A DNA stretch of 64,000 nucleotides from Leidyana gryllorum EB-2025a (Eukaryota; Apicomplexa). The notes below the pieces were generated by a model that worked only from the letters and a program-made list of their open reading frames with translations, was not told the DNA's origin and did not search any database. This document shows positions 31,330-41,495 of the stretch, one piece after another. How positions within the stretch are numbered: the first letter of the stretch is position 1; every line of letters begins with the position of its first letter. The stretch is taken from positions 1,116,001 to 1,180,000 of the forward strand of contig JBLWGC010000104.1 of assembly GCA_048772705.1 (NCBI GenBank), read 5' to 3'. The position numbers and the translations under genes were made by a program.

Positions 31330-32064
31330 TCAAACAAGCAACTGTAAGCATAATGGCAGCTGCTCAAATACAATACGTTGACGAAGTATGTGTACAGTAA
31401 TTGGCGTACCAACGGTTAGCCAATAACAGATGCTTGGCTGTGGCACCGGATAGTAGTGCTGGTTGTTGAGGATCGAGAAGGCCGATCTGGCGCAGAAGAT
31501 GTACTGAATGAGTGTGGAAAGGATCATCAGTAAGGCAAAGATGAGAAAGCCGAAAACGATGCGCATCGCACGTGTACTCTCTCTGAAGCTGATCAAGACG
31601 GCCATGGTGTGACAAACTGCCGCTGTTGTCATCAGACCAAACGCCTAAAACGATAGGAAAAAGAAGTCTTGCCTCACACAGTAAGCCTCCAAGTTTGTAA
31701 CCTACCACGAAACTGGTGATCATCATCAGTCTATGAGCAGTACACCGTGAAGCCATAGCTGCACACAATCCACTGCCGCAGTTTACCCCAAGAGCCAAAG
31801 CCGCAGCTTCTTCGCAAGCAGCCTCCATCGTCTCCTTATGGGTCCTGGTGAGACGCCCTTGTACATGGAAAAGGCCCCATGACCTCGTATAGGGATAATT
31901 TCCCGGCAGAGGTGAATTCTAACACAGAAATCAAGGGTCAATCTCGTTCGCGATCGACCACTCACTGATAACCAGTCAGGCAAAATGATTGCCACCACCA
32001 AACATGCTATAGCTGCCAAGCCTCCGAACACTCCGAACCAATTGGCTCCGAACTTTTTCGACAT
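31330..32064 (-). CDS. Four-helix membrane protein, claudin/PMP22-like topology
   Basis: Three exons (31966-32064, 31706-31918, 31330-31644) join in phase to 208 residues from the ATG at 32064. Hydrophobic helices are GVFGGLAAIACLVVAIILPDW, ITSFVVAFGLMTTAAVCHTMAVL (spanning the second splice junction), IVFGFLIFALLMILSTLIQYIF and a weaker one near the C-terminus. A loop of about 60 residues between helices 1 and 2 has a WGLF motif reminiscent of the W-GLW element of claudin/PMP22 proteins. No catalytic residues are seen. The gene is head-to-head with the ZIP transporter; the start codons are 39 bases apart. Confidence 0.65.
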
Positions 32065-32103
32065 ACTTGTCAAGGGTGCATGCTCACATTCTGCACGTGA
32101 CCA

Positions 32104-33198
32104 ATGTTAAGTGGAGTGCTGTTAGCTGCGGCAGCAGGTCTGGCGACAGGCATCGGAGGACTGCTGGTGGTCATTCACAATGACTTCAGTCCAGTCACCT
32201 TGACCGCGGGAATGTCAATGGCAGCCGGAGTCATGACCTATCTGACCTTCGTGGAAATTTTCCCTGAAGTACGCAAAGTGTTCGATCTGGCGTTGCACGA
32301 TGTCGGTTTCATCAACGCCAAAGTGATCGCAGTCACCATGTCGGGATTCACTTATTTTGTTGGGTGGGCCCTCGCCGAGTGCCTTCACCACGTCCTTCAC
32401 CGATGGTTCGCTCGGTACAACACATCAAACTCGGCCCCCGAGAACTCTATCCCAGAGAATAAAGCGCACCTCTTCGGAAACTCAGAAATGTTCAACCTAA
32501 CGGAACCAAGCGCTTCCAACGGAGACGTCGAGTTGGCTATCAACACCGAAGGTCCCTCACACACGTCCAAAGCAGCGAATCTAGCTTCCACTGACGGGCA
32601 TGACTTGGCTGGATTCAGTGGATGCCGAACGTTGGAGGAGGCCAGCTCAGCTCTGGCCAGTGAGCTCTTTTACAACGATCACATACGCATTTGTAGAGTG
32701 GGGTGGTTCACTACCTTGGCTCTTTGCCTACACAATATCCCTGAAGGCATAGCCACCTATACAGGCTGTCAAGCTTCCCCCAAGATTGGTCTCGGCATTG
32801 CTCTTGCAATAGCGATTCACAACATCCCGGAAGGCGTGGCCGTCGCTGTACCAATGTACTTCGCCACCAGAAGCCGCAAGATAGCGCTACTCACATCTCT
32901 GGTCACAGGTAAGTAGTTAGCGTCTTAACACACATATTTCCTCTCCATAGGTGTTGCGGAACCATTTGGCGCCATATTGGCATGGGCCTTTCTGGGATCC
33001 AAACCCAGCCCCATGACTTTTGGAGCTGTTTTGGGGGTCATTTGCGGCACCATGGGAAATGTCGCTCTCAAAGAATTGTTCTTTGGAAGTGCACGTTACG
33101 ACCCCGTTGACAAAATAGCTACCTCAGCCTTCGTCGGCGGAATGGGGATGATGGCCATCAGCCTTGTCCTTCTCGAGCTGTTGGCGCCGATTGGTTGA
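32104..33198 (+). CDS. ZIP family metal (zinc/iron) transporter
   Basis: Two exons (32104-32908 and 32951-33198, 42-nt intron) give 350 residues with about eight membrane helices. Diagnostic ZIP motifs are present: LCLHNIPEGIATY in helix 4 and AIAIHNIPEGVAVAV in helix 5, whose His, Asn and Glu residues line the metal site, plus FVEIFPEV early in the protein and GVAEPFGAIL in the next helix. The overall pattern is closest to ZupT/ZIP11-type members. A cytosolic loop of about 110 residues between helices 3 and 4 is Ser/Asn-rich and variable. It would move Zn(II) or Fe(II) into the cytosol. Confidence 0.9.
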
Positions 33199-33249
33199 AG
33201 GACTTCCATCCACTCACAAGATCTCGCAACTCAGATGCGGTTGCACCGC

Positions 33250-33974
33250 CTACTGCTCCTCACGCGATTGCAGACGAGCTTTCAAAGCTTCAAGAGCTCT
33301 TCGTCGATGACTTATGCGGTCTTTCGCCTCCTTCGACAGCTCCGCGAAAGTCTGTTCCTCACCATCTGGCAGGAAATTCGGATCCCATCCGAAACTCCGC
33401 GGCCCTCTTGCCTCCACGACACGACCCTGCACTCACCGTGAACTCCACTCTCGGGGTACTCCAACGCCCCCCAATGTCGAAATACATACCTGACACTGAC
33501 CCATTACGACAACAGGCTCCACTTCCGCAGAACCGTTCCAGTATGCGATGTAGTCTCTTGCAAAGGCAGTCTTATCTTCGAACCCCGCAAGCAATTTAGG
33601 AAAATCGTCGTTACCCATCGCCGTAATGAAGTACTTTCTGTACCGCAGTGATCGACCGTCACGACATTATCTTACATGTAGGGACCTGGTAGATCTTTTA
33701 GTGCTTTCAAGCACAAACAGGTGTCCTCCGTAATCAGCATGTCGCCACACTTGATCTTCCCAGCTTTCAACAAGAGATCATAGGCGGTGCTACATTTTTG
33801 CTTTGCAATCTCTTCGGAGGTACCCTGATACTCAGGCACATCCACATTCACGGACTCAAGGTCAACCCATTTGTCGCCCTCATTTAGGATTCGTTCAACT
33901 TCTTTCTTCTTGTTTTCATTGCCAGTGCAGAAATACAACTGAACACATGATGTTGTTTTCAAATTCAGGACCAT
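33250..33974 (-). CDS. ITPA: Inosine triphosphate pyrophosphatase (ITPA/HAM1)
   Basis: Three exons (33676-33974, 33490-33637, 33250-33426) give 207 residues. The enzyme hydrolyses ITP, dITP and XTP to the monophosphates and keeps damaged purines out of nucleic acids. Family motifs are LYFCTGNENKKKEVERIL, a central [21 protein letters not shown] (spanning the first splice junction), LAGFEDKTAFA, and FGWDPNFLPDG ... TFAELSKEAKDRISHRRRAL. The longer frame starts at a TTG, so I used the ATG at 33974. It lies 51 bases from the stop of the convergent ZIP gene. Confidence 0.9.
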
Positions 33975-34058
33975 CAACGACGAACCTTCATCCTCGTCAA
34001 TGGACACGCAAAAGGGAAGGGATTGAGGATTCGGAAACCCTGACAAAAGAAGAAAAAT

Positions 34059-34838
34059 TCACACAAGTTCTCCTGCAGGTACAGAAGTAAAGGGATAGGA
34101 CTGATTAACGGTGCGAGGATTTGTGTTGGGCGTGCTGTAGGGGGAATACATCATCATCGGGGGGCTTCGCCCCACATTAGGCATTCGGAGCAATTCATGG
34201 CGAGGTGATCCTGCAGATTTGGACTCAATTTGTTGCGCCATTAAAGACGCAAATGGGGGAGGTGGGGAGCCAATCCGATGGGGCGATGTAATTTCAATTT
34301 TGACGGGACCGGGCTGGGCAGGTGTGGAGACTCTCTCAGTCGTCCGGGGAGTTATGTCCAGGCTACTTGGAAGCTCCAATATGTCGCATCCCTCCGACGC
34401 GATAGCCATTTCGGAAGTTGGCTGTTCAACATTTGCCTGACCTAAGACTGCCTTTTGTCCTTGTGCCGCCGTCCAGTGACGCTTTGTTTCGGCTGCTACC
34501 CAAAGTGCAACACCGCCGACCACTGGCGTAGCGAGAAGTAACAGTACTGTGACAGTCTGTCCTTGTGGATAAATGGTCCATGTGCTTTGGCCGAATGATT
34601 GGATGCATAATCCTGCGAACAGGACAATAAAGCTGACGATATGAAAGACTCCAGATAATCGGAACAATAAGGTGACCGGCCAGAATATTGATGCGGCTGC
34701 CAGTAGAGCCGGGAAGACCACTGGCAGGAAGGCGCCGTAACTTCCGCTGAAGAGAGCCACCAGACATAGGGCGGCCTCAGCTCCGGTCAGGCTGATCAGT
34801 AATACGCCAGCGGGTGACGGGTTCCCCTCCCGTAGCAT
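34059..34838 (-). CDS. Multi-pass membrane protein with proline/serine-rich tail
   Basis: The 259-residue single-exon frame has four hydrophobic helices in its first 130 residues (VLLISLTGAEAALCLVALF, PVVFPALLAAASIFW, VFHIVSFIVLFAGLCI, VTVLLLLATPVVGGVALWV) and then a hydrophilic tail of about 120 residues rich in P, S and T with MMMYSPYSTP-like short motifs. It may be a scaffold or regulated membrane protein; I recognise no family. The ATG at 34838 is 155 bases from the divergent coiled-coil gene start. Confidence 0.6.
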   Translation of the reverse strand: MLREGNPSPAGVLLISLTGAEAALCLVALFSGSYGAFLPVVFPALLAAASIFWPVTLLFRLSGVFHIVSFIVLFAGLCIQSFGQSTWTIYPQGQTVTVLLLLATPVVGGVALWVAAETKRHWTAAQGQKAVLGQANVEQPTSEMAIASEGCDILELPSSLDITPRTTERVSTPAQPGPVKIEITSPHRIGSPPPPFASLMAQQIESKSAGSPRHELLRMPNVGRSPPMMMYSPYSTPNTNPRTVNQSYPFTSVPAGELV

Positions 34839-34993
34839 AGAGCATTACCAACCTGAAAGTGTTTGAACGTAAGCACACACAGAGAGACACGGGGGATAGG
34901 TTTACGGGAGTGTCTGAATGGGCACCATGATGGTGCTGACAAGCACAGGAGTCACGTGCATGCAACGGTAGATCGTATAACCCCTCACAGGCT

Positions 34994-35836
34994 ATGGGAA
35001 ACGCGTGCAAGAAGAACGTCGCCGACCAGGTCCAAGAGCCTTCGCCTCGGCCCCCTCCGGCGCCCGCCGCTCGTGCAGTAGTTGAGGAAGACGATGCGGA
35101 GTTGAAGCGACTTCAGGAGCTCAATGATCGTCTCAGGCGCCAGAAAGAGGAGTTGGAGGCAGAATTGGCCCGCTGGCGTGAAGCTCAGAAGGCAAAAATG
35201 GAGAAGGTGCTGGAGGAAATCAAGGATGTGCAGCAGCAAACTGAACAGATCTTGTCCGGCCCCAGCGACGCCGAGATTGAAGGCGCCCGTGAGCGCGCTT
35301 TGGAACAAGTGAAACAAGAACTGGCCGAGGAGGATCAAGCCTACTTGAACGCTCTGCGTCAAAGAGGCCAGTTCCTCGAAGCCGAACTCGCTCGCCTCCA
35401 AGCGGAACGAGAGCGATTGAGCACCATTCGCGCCGATGCTCTGCATGAGTCCGGAAGCCTTCAAGCGCTGTTGGCGAAGCTAACGGAGCGTGAAGACGAA
35501 GAAGACCGCAGCAGTGTTGAGACTACGGACTCCATGCTCAGAGAGCGTTCTATGGCTCGGGTTGCGGAATACTACCGTCCTTTCCCTCGCCCCGAGAATT
35601 GCGCCGAGTTCGTATCTCAATCCCGAATCGATTGCGCAGAACTGAGCTCTCAGACGATCCGCAACATGAAGGCATTACTACATGACTTCAAGACTGGCGA
35701 CGAGTCGTGGTACAAGAGCGTCCCTGTGCGCGGCGCCATGTGCTCTGCTTTCCAATGTGGTGAGCAGCCGCATGACAGATGGCAATGCGCCCTTTGTGCT
35801 GCTCTCGATGTAACCGATGCTCCCTTGTTTATATAA
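34994..35836 (+). CDS. N-acylated coiled-coil protein
   Basis: The 280-residue frame begins MGNACKK, a canonical N-myristoylation site at Gly2 with an adjacent Cys5 suitable for palmitoylation, so the protein is probably anchored to a membrane such as the pellicle. A Pro-rich linker leads to a strong coiled coil (residues about 35-165) with many E-L-x-R-L heptads. The C-terminal 90 residues are not coiled and contain YYRPFPRPENC and a Cys-rich end. Dual-acylated coiled-coil proteins are common in alveolate cortical structures, but no orthologue is recognised. The extreme C-terminus could differ if a GT donor near 35760 is used. Confidence 0.65.
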   Translation: MGNACKKNVADQVQEPSPRPPPAPAARAVVEEDDAELKRLQELNDRLRRQKEELEAELARWREAQKAKMEKVLEEIKDVQQQTEQILSGPSDAEIEGARERALEQVKQELAEEDQAYLNALRQRGQFLEAELARLQAERERLSTIRADALHESGSLQALLAKLTEREDEEDRSSVETTDSMLRERSMARVAEYYRPFPRPENCAEFVSQSRIDCAELSSQTIRNMKALLHDFKTGDESWYKSVPVRGAMCSAFQCGEQPHDRWQCALCAALDVTDAPLFI

Positions 35837-35859
35837 GCTTATTTTTTTTATTTGTCGTC

Positions 35860-37627
35860 ATGGACATTGTGAACGTACTATCACGTGGCTGTGGAATCAA
35901 CGTTAAGATCAAGCCCCCTCCAGCCGAAGAAGTGAAGGAAGAGTCTGGGTCGGGATCGATAGTGAATGGCGTCCCGACTTGTAATGATTATGAGGCAGAA
36001 GCAGAAAGACGTAAAGAGCACAAAATCAAGATTTATGAAATCAGTGGTACCGATCTGGTGCCTATGAAAGAGAAGGGATATCGGTGGCTTCCACCCCCTT
36101 TGTATAGCTTTGAGGAGTTGGTGGTTGGATACCATGTTCCCAGGGAGTTAGTGGATGCCATGAAAGAGAATTTCAAGATTGAAAAGATGACTCCGTAAGC
36201 AACAGTGTCCGTCCCAGGATCATCTCGTTGCAGCGTACAATTGCAAGCCATCCCCTTAATCTTGACAAAACGGTCGCTGTGTGTGGCGGCCCCGACTGGT
36301 TCTGGGAAGACGTTAACGTATCTGCTGCCAATGGTGCGGCGTCTGATTGCTGACAAGGCCCCAGTGATTAGTGAAGACGATAGTGGATATTGCCGATGCT
36401 TAGTCGTTGTTCCAACGAAGGAATTAGCTAAGCAAGTGTGAGTTTCCAATTGCTTGGTTCCTTTCCGGCATCATTCTATTACATTAGGGTCCGGCAATTT
36501 CGATTGCTACAAACAGGTTTGAAGACCAGGTTCAGAATCTGTGGGCTGGAGACCATTTTGGACGAGAAGTGTATCGATGTTCTAGTGTGTACGCCCGGCT
36601 TGGCTTGCCGTCTGGACGATATGCATGACAGCATATTGAGGCATTGCGAGATGGTAGTTTTGGACGAGGCCGATGAGTTGTTGAGCACCAATTTCGCGAA
36701 ATACTCCGATAAGATATTGACCTATTGCCGGTCGGATCGCAAGCAGATTGTCATGTTCTCTGCCACCATGCCCGCTCGAGTCTTGGGCATGGCTTCAAAC
36801 TTCATCCACACCAGATTGGTTCTGATGATCGGTGGTCAGAACTATTCCCCGGATACCATCGAACAGCAGATGATCGGTACGGGCACCGAGCAGGGGAAGA
36901 TGCTGGTGATGAAGGAGCTGGTGCTGGAGCACAAGCTTACTCCACCCTGTCTTGTGTTTGTGCAAGACAAGTCACGAGCGGTACAGCTTCATGCTCAATT
37001 AGAGAAATTGAAACTCAAGGTCGGCGTTTTGCACAGTGATCTCAGTGATGCAGAAAGGGAAGAGGCTTTGCAAACATTCAGACAAGGCGGGGTGAGCCAC
37101 GTCAATAACTCGACACTTGTGAACACACACACGTTTGTAGACTTGGGTGCTGGTTTGCACGGATGTTCTGAGTCGTGGTATCGATTGCTATGGCGTCCGG
37201 TTGGTGATTAATTACGACGCACCAACATCTCGAGAGGCTTACATCCATCGGATTGGGCGCACTGGACGTGCTGGATGTCCAGGGAAGGTGAGTCCCGGCA
37301 AGTTGGTAGAGCCCTCGACATTTTGGCTCACTTTAGGCTATCACGTTCTACACCGTGGCTGACGGTGCAACGTTGAGACCTTTTTTGCCCATAGTTAAGG
37401 AAAGCGGCTGTACTTTGCCCGAAGATCTGGTAGATCTGGTTAGTCAGGACGACAAAAGGAGAAAAGCACGTCGCCAAGAGCTGAAGGAGGCGGCAGGAGA
37501 CGCAGCAAAGAGGGAAGCGGCAGAGAAACGAAAGCTAGTGCGATCCCCCCGCAAAAGAACACCGATAGACCAGGATGTAGCCCGTAGTACCGCACAGAAG
37601 AAAGCTAAGCGCGACAGAAACGAGTGA
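35860..37627 (+). CDS. DDX52: DEAD-box RNA helicase, Rok1/DDX52-like
   Basis: Five exons (35860-36194, 36234-36437, 36488-37091, 37141-37287, 37337-37627) give 526 residues. Motifs in order: a Q motif around MTPVQLQAIP, motif [18 protein letters not shown] (Ia), TPGLACRL (Ib), motif [10 protein letters not shown], motif [17 protein letters not shown] (IV), TDVLSRGID (V) and [10 protein letters not shown] (VI). The opening [10 protein letters not shown] resembles the N-terminus of Rok1/DDX52, a nucleolar helicase needed for 18S rRNA maturation, and the Lys/Arg-rich tail suits a nucleolar protein. The assignment to Rok1/DDX52 rather than another DEAD-box subfamily rests mainly on that N-terminus. 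uS3 starts 70 bases downstream on the same strand. Confidence 0.85.
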
Positions 37628-37697
37628 AAAATTCATAGTCGATAAGAAAAGTTGGCTTTTCTGCGTCAACAGCCACCGGATAAGGGCAAAGCCGATA

Positions 37698-38560
37698 ATG
37701 CCTGCGCATCAGGTACGAATTCCAACCTAAGACTCGAAACACACAGTTCAGAACAGATCTCCAAAAAGAAGAAGTTCGTCCGTGACGGAATCTTCAAAGC
37801 TGAGCTTTCTGAGCTTTTCTCTACCACCCTCGGTGAGAATGGATATGCTGGCGTCGAAGTGCGTATGACCCCGGTCAAGTGAGTGACTCGAGTATCACCC
37901 ACAGCTGACGTCTCATTTGCCAGGACTCACGTCATTATCAAAGCCACGCGTCCCCGTGAGGTGCTCGGCGAGCAAGGTCGTCGTATTCGCGAGTTGACCT
38001 CTTTGGTCCAGAAACGATTCGGCTTCCGCCCCGAGCAGGTTGAGCTCTTGGCTGAACGTGTAGAGAACCGTGGACTTTGTGCCATGGCTCAGGCTGAGTC
38101 TCTCAGATACAAGTTGTTGAGAGGCCTTCCCGTGCGTCGTGCTTGCTATGGTGTCCTTCGCAATGTCATGGAGAACGGAGCTAAGGGATGCGAAGTCGTC
38201 GTCGCTGGAAAACTCCGTGCCCAGAGGGCCAAGGCCATGAAGTTCAAGGACGGATATATGATCGCTAAGGGTCACCCCGCTCGCATCTACATCGAGCAGG
38301 CTATTCGGTCGGTTCAAATGCGTCAAGGTGTTCTTGGTGTCCGAGTGAAAATCATGCTTCCCCACGACCCTGAAGGACTCCAAGGCCCCAAGATTCCCAT
38401 CCCTGATAATGTCTTGGTCATTGAGCCCAAAGCTGGAAGCATGGGTGGAGCCCCCGGTAAGAGCTATGTCCTCCGGGTCAACCCTGAGCCTGCTCCGGCT
38501 GCTCCGGCTCCGGAGGGTGCTCCTGCTGCCGTCCCTTCTGAGGTTCAGCCAGTCCAATAG
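37698..38560 (+). CDS. RPS3: 40S ribosomal protein uS3 (RPS3)
   Basis: Three exons (37698-37712, 37757-37878, 37924-38560) give 257 residues. The protein starts [22 protein letters not shown], matching the eukaryotic uS3 N-terminus once the 44-nt first intron is removed; its first exon is only 15 nt. The KH domain ([24 protein letters not shown]) and the C-terminal domain ([30 protein letters not shown]) are intact, followed by an Ala/Pro-rich tail. uS3 sits at the mRNA entry channel of the small subunit. Codon use is strongly biased to C- and G-ending codons (for example CGT, CTC, GGC), as expected for a highly expressed gene. Confidence 0.95.
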
Positions 38561-38843
38561 ACACGAGGCAGGAAAGATTTTGATGTTGTCGCTGCTATGC
38601 TGCTGAACCGGTGTGCTGATATATGTGCGTAAGCGCAATACCAAAAATGAGAGGAATAACTATCTCAAACGAGGGGGGGGAGGAAAGTCGATGACGACAC
38701 AAGAGTGTAGGAAAAACGCTTTGTCTGTCACTGACACGTGTTCGAGTGGCGTTTCTCGGTGGTGTGTACCCGTACCCCTTTGTTTGTGTGTGGGCGCGGC
38801 CAGGGCGGCCGGATGTCTTTTAGTGCTCTTCGGGAGTTAGACC

Positions 38844-39938
38844 CTATCTTTTGACCCAGATAGCCTTGAGACATTCGGCAATTTCATCGATGGGAACAGA
38901 TGTGGGGGAGTCAGGTTCGAGCAACGATTCCAGCGACGTCGTTGTGACGGGTCGTTGTCTGTGCCACACCATAGCTATTCTTCGACGATATTTGAGCGGC
39001 AGGCCGATGGACTTGAGCATCGGTTTGACGTCCGTTGACTCTTCGAACCGCCGCAGCCATTGACGTTGTGAGTTGACCGGCATGTACTGCCCACTAACAA
39101 TCGGCCACGTGAAGGCTGCATAGATAAAGACCGATTTCATCTCTGTGGTCCAGCTGGATTTGCTGTTGATTTGAGCAACGATCGCCTCGAGCCATGTAGA
39201 TACGTTGAAGCGGAAGGGGACGAATGAGGCATATCTCGGGAAAAGAACTTCAAATAGGCCTGAATCTGTGAGTGACGAGTAGAACGTTTTTGGATTTGGT
39301 GCTGATAGCCATAAGTCAGTGACCGCGTCAAAGAGTGGCTGCGGCTCAATTTTACTTATCAGGTGGGCGTGATTGCGGATAGCCATCAGATCAGTAGCTG
39401 AGATATGTAGCTTTAGTCTATTCGCTATCCGTATGGCTCTGAGTAATCTGACAGGCTCGATGTTGTATGTGACGTTTGCAGGGTTGACAGTGGCTAGTCG
39501 GCGTTCCTGTATGTCAGCGAAGGCTCTTGGCAGTCCGGTAACCGTGTGCTTGACGTTGTCATAGTACAATGAGTTGATGGTAAAGTCTCGCCGCATAACA
39601 TCTTGTTCAATGGATTTGCCATAGAGATTTCGATCGCCAAAGACGTTGGAAGGTTGACGTAGCGTTGCAATATCTATAGGCGCACCAGTAGTCCGCACGA
39701 CAACAACTTTAAAGGCAGTTCCGGCCACACAGGTTCGATCGGGGAAGAGTGCGACAATTTGATCAGGGGTAGCATCAGTAGCGATATCAAAGTCCTTAGG
39801 TACTTCGTTGAGTAAAAAGTCGCGGATACACCCGCCAACGAGCCAGGCGGAGTATCTGGCGTTCCGCAGAGTGGTCAGTACGCTTCGCACTTCTTCGGGA
39901 ATGCGTTCCTGGTCTAAGACTAGTCGTCGGGTTTCCAT
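38844..39938 (-). CDS. Bacterial-type poly(A) polymerase / tRNA nucleotidyltransferase-like enzyme, copy A
   Basis: From the ATG at 39938 (the frame opens at a TTG) this gives about 364 residues. It belongs to the class II nucleotidyltransferases, closest in motif layout to bacterial PcnB poly(A) polymerase: AWLVGGCIRDFLL (nucleotide-binding G-G), PKDFDIATD with the two catalytic aspartates, RRDFTINSLYY, and EPVRLLRAIRIANRL. It would add adenines (or CCA) to RNA 3' ends, perhaps in an organelle. The C-terminal half is shorter and more divergent than in bacterial enzymes. Its ATG lies 5 bases after the stop of copy B on the same strand. Confidence 0.8.
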   Translation of the reverse strand: METRRLVLDQERIPEEVRSVLTTLRNARYSAWLVGGCIRDFLLNEVPKDFDIATDATPDQIVALFPDRTCVAGTAFKVVVVRTTGAPIDIATLRQPSNVFGDRNLYGKSIEQDVMRRDFTINSLYYDNVKHTVTGLPRAFADIQERRLATVNPANVTYNIEPVRLLRAIRIANRLKLHISATDLMAIRNHAHLISKIEPQPLFDAVTDLWLSAPNPKTFYSSLTDSGLFEVLFPRYASFVPFRFNVSTWLEAIVAQINSKSSWTTEMKSVFIYAAFTWPIVSGQYMPVNSQRQWLRRFEESTDVKPMLKSIGLPLKYRRRIAMVWHRQRPVTTTSLESLLEPDSPTSVPIDEIAECLKAIWVKR

Positions 39939-39943
39939 TGAAG

Positions 39944-41026
39944 TCAAAGATCAGATAAAACGTATAGTGTTTGCAAAACCTGGGATCTGGGGGTATTGTT
40001 ATTGATTTGGCGTTTGGGCAGAGCACTGTCTATGTCAGATGATTCCGTTTGTTTCCATAGGTCCACGATGCTGGCGCGGACCTTCTTGGGAACACTGGCC
40101 GACACCATTAGGTTTTTCACATAGAGGTCGTCTCCGTCGAGGGCCTGCAGCCATTCACTTCGGTGACCACTGTTGGTAGCGGTCTCGTGCACCGCTGGCC
40201 ATAGAATAGCGGCGATGCTCCATATTGCGATATCGCGATGAGTCTGTAATTTTAAAGACTTATCCGAAGAGGCGGTGGTGAGCACCATTGGGATCCAGCT
40301 GTGCCAGTCAGCTCCTATGAACCGGTCCACACTTGTGACTGGGAATAGGAATGAGAGGAGTCCGGTGTCGATGAGGAGTCGGCTGAGTTTGTGGGGCTTT
40401 CCGGTGGCGAAAATGAGGACCAATTCGTCATAGATGCGTTGAGGGACGACCTCCTTCAAGCGATCTTTGGCGTCACAGATTGCAGCGAGCGTGGCTGCGT
40501 CGAGGTGCAAATCCAGCTTGGCAGCGAAGCGAATGCCTCGGAGAAGGCGTAAGGGGTCTTTATTGATGGTGGCCGATGTCGGGGGAATGAATCTCAGTTG
40601 CCGATCAGCAATGTGAGAAAAACTGGAGGGCATCGAAGTGACCTCTTCAGTCCGAATGTCGTAGTACAGAGCATTGATGGTGAAGTCTCGCAGTTCCCAA
40701 TCGTCTTCAAGGGAGGTACCGTAACTGTCGGTTCCAGTTGTTCTCAGAGTACTGATCTCGTAGCGCTCGCCCGTTTTGAGATGCTGGCTGACGATCTGGA
40801 AGGTCTTACCGTAAATATGGGATTTAGGGATAATTTGAGCAATGTTTTCTGGAGTCGCATCGGTGACAATATCAAAGTCCTTTGGAGGGACACCGAGCAT
40901 CATATCTCGAACGCAGCCGCCAACGAGCCATGCCCGATAGCCACGAGATTCTAATTGTTTGACTATCAGGGTTGCGTTAGCGGGGATCAAATTCTTGAAC
41001 TTATCATAAACAGGCAGCCGCTCCAT
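39944..41026 (-). CDS. Bacterial-type poly(A) polymerase / tRNA nucleotidyltransferase-like enzyme, copy B
   Basis: A single exon of 360 residues from the ATG at 41026. The catalytic motifs are intact: AWLVGGCVRDMMLG, PKDFDIVTD, ELRDFTINALYYDI, and DPLRLLRGIRFAAKLDL. It is a clear paralogue of copies A and C, sharing the same length and the late IWSIAAILWP / FIYAAFTWPI segment. Short of N- and C-terminal extensions, it could be organellar only if a targeting peptide is present; I see none obvious. The tight spacing to copy A (5 bases) is unusual for monocistronic eukaryotic genes. Confidence 0.82.
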   Translation of the reverse strand: MERLPVYDKFKNLIPANATLIVKQLESRGYRAWLVGGCVRDMMLGVPPKDFDIVTDATPENIAQIIPKSHIYGKTFQIVSQHLKTGERYEISTLRTTGTDSYGTSLEDDWELRDFTINALYYDIRTEEVTSMPSSFSHIADRQLRFIPPTSATINKDPLRLLRGIRFAAKLDLHLDAATLAAICDAKDRLKEVVPQRIYDELVLIFATGKPHKLSRLLIDTGLLSFLFPVTSVDRFIGADWHSWIPMVLTTASSDKSLKLQTHRDIAIWSIAAILWPAVHETATNSGHRSEWLQALDGDDLYVKNLMVSASVPKKVRASIVDLWKQTESSDIDSALPKRQINNNTPRSQVLQTLYVLSDL

Positions 41027-41495
41027 TCTGAAGAGGTCGTTCGTTCGTTTATTGACAGGGACTCTGGATCACAGAGAGACGGCGGAGTCGGGCTGAATAA
41101 ATGGGCTGGTGTAATAATGGTGGGTTTATAGGCGCGAAGCTGGGTCCCAAACTCAATAAACAAACTCTTTCTCTGTCTCTAGCTCACTCTCTATCTCTTC
41201 GAGTGAACTCAGTCAGTCAGTCGGTCAATCAATACACAATGACATTCCAGTCATAATAACACATGCGGTTGGGCAGGATGACAAAATACTCAGGGGGGCC
41301 ACCTCACAAACAGTTTGATGAATCTAATTACAATGGCCTGGTGATGGCGCAGTGGAATTGCGCTCAGAGATCGCTCGGCATCGTCTTCGCCGAGGGTAAG
41401 TCTCACACAAGCAGTCGCTTTTAGCGCTGTCTTCCCTTGGCGGCGCACTGGCTTGCGATCTCAGCTGCGTACGCCAGCTCCTTTTCCGCCCTCGC
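41027..41495. other. Spacer between nucleotidyltransferase copies B and C with short repeats
   Basis: The 469 bases contain TC-rich and TCAGTCAG/TCAATCAA words at about 41160-41240 and no supported gene. It should include the promoter or processing signals for copies B and A and the 3' end of copy C. Confidence 0.4.
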
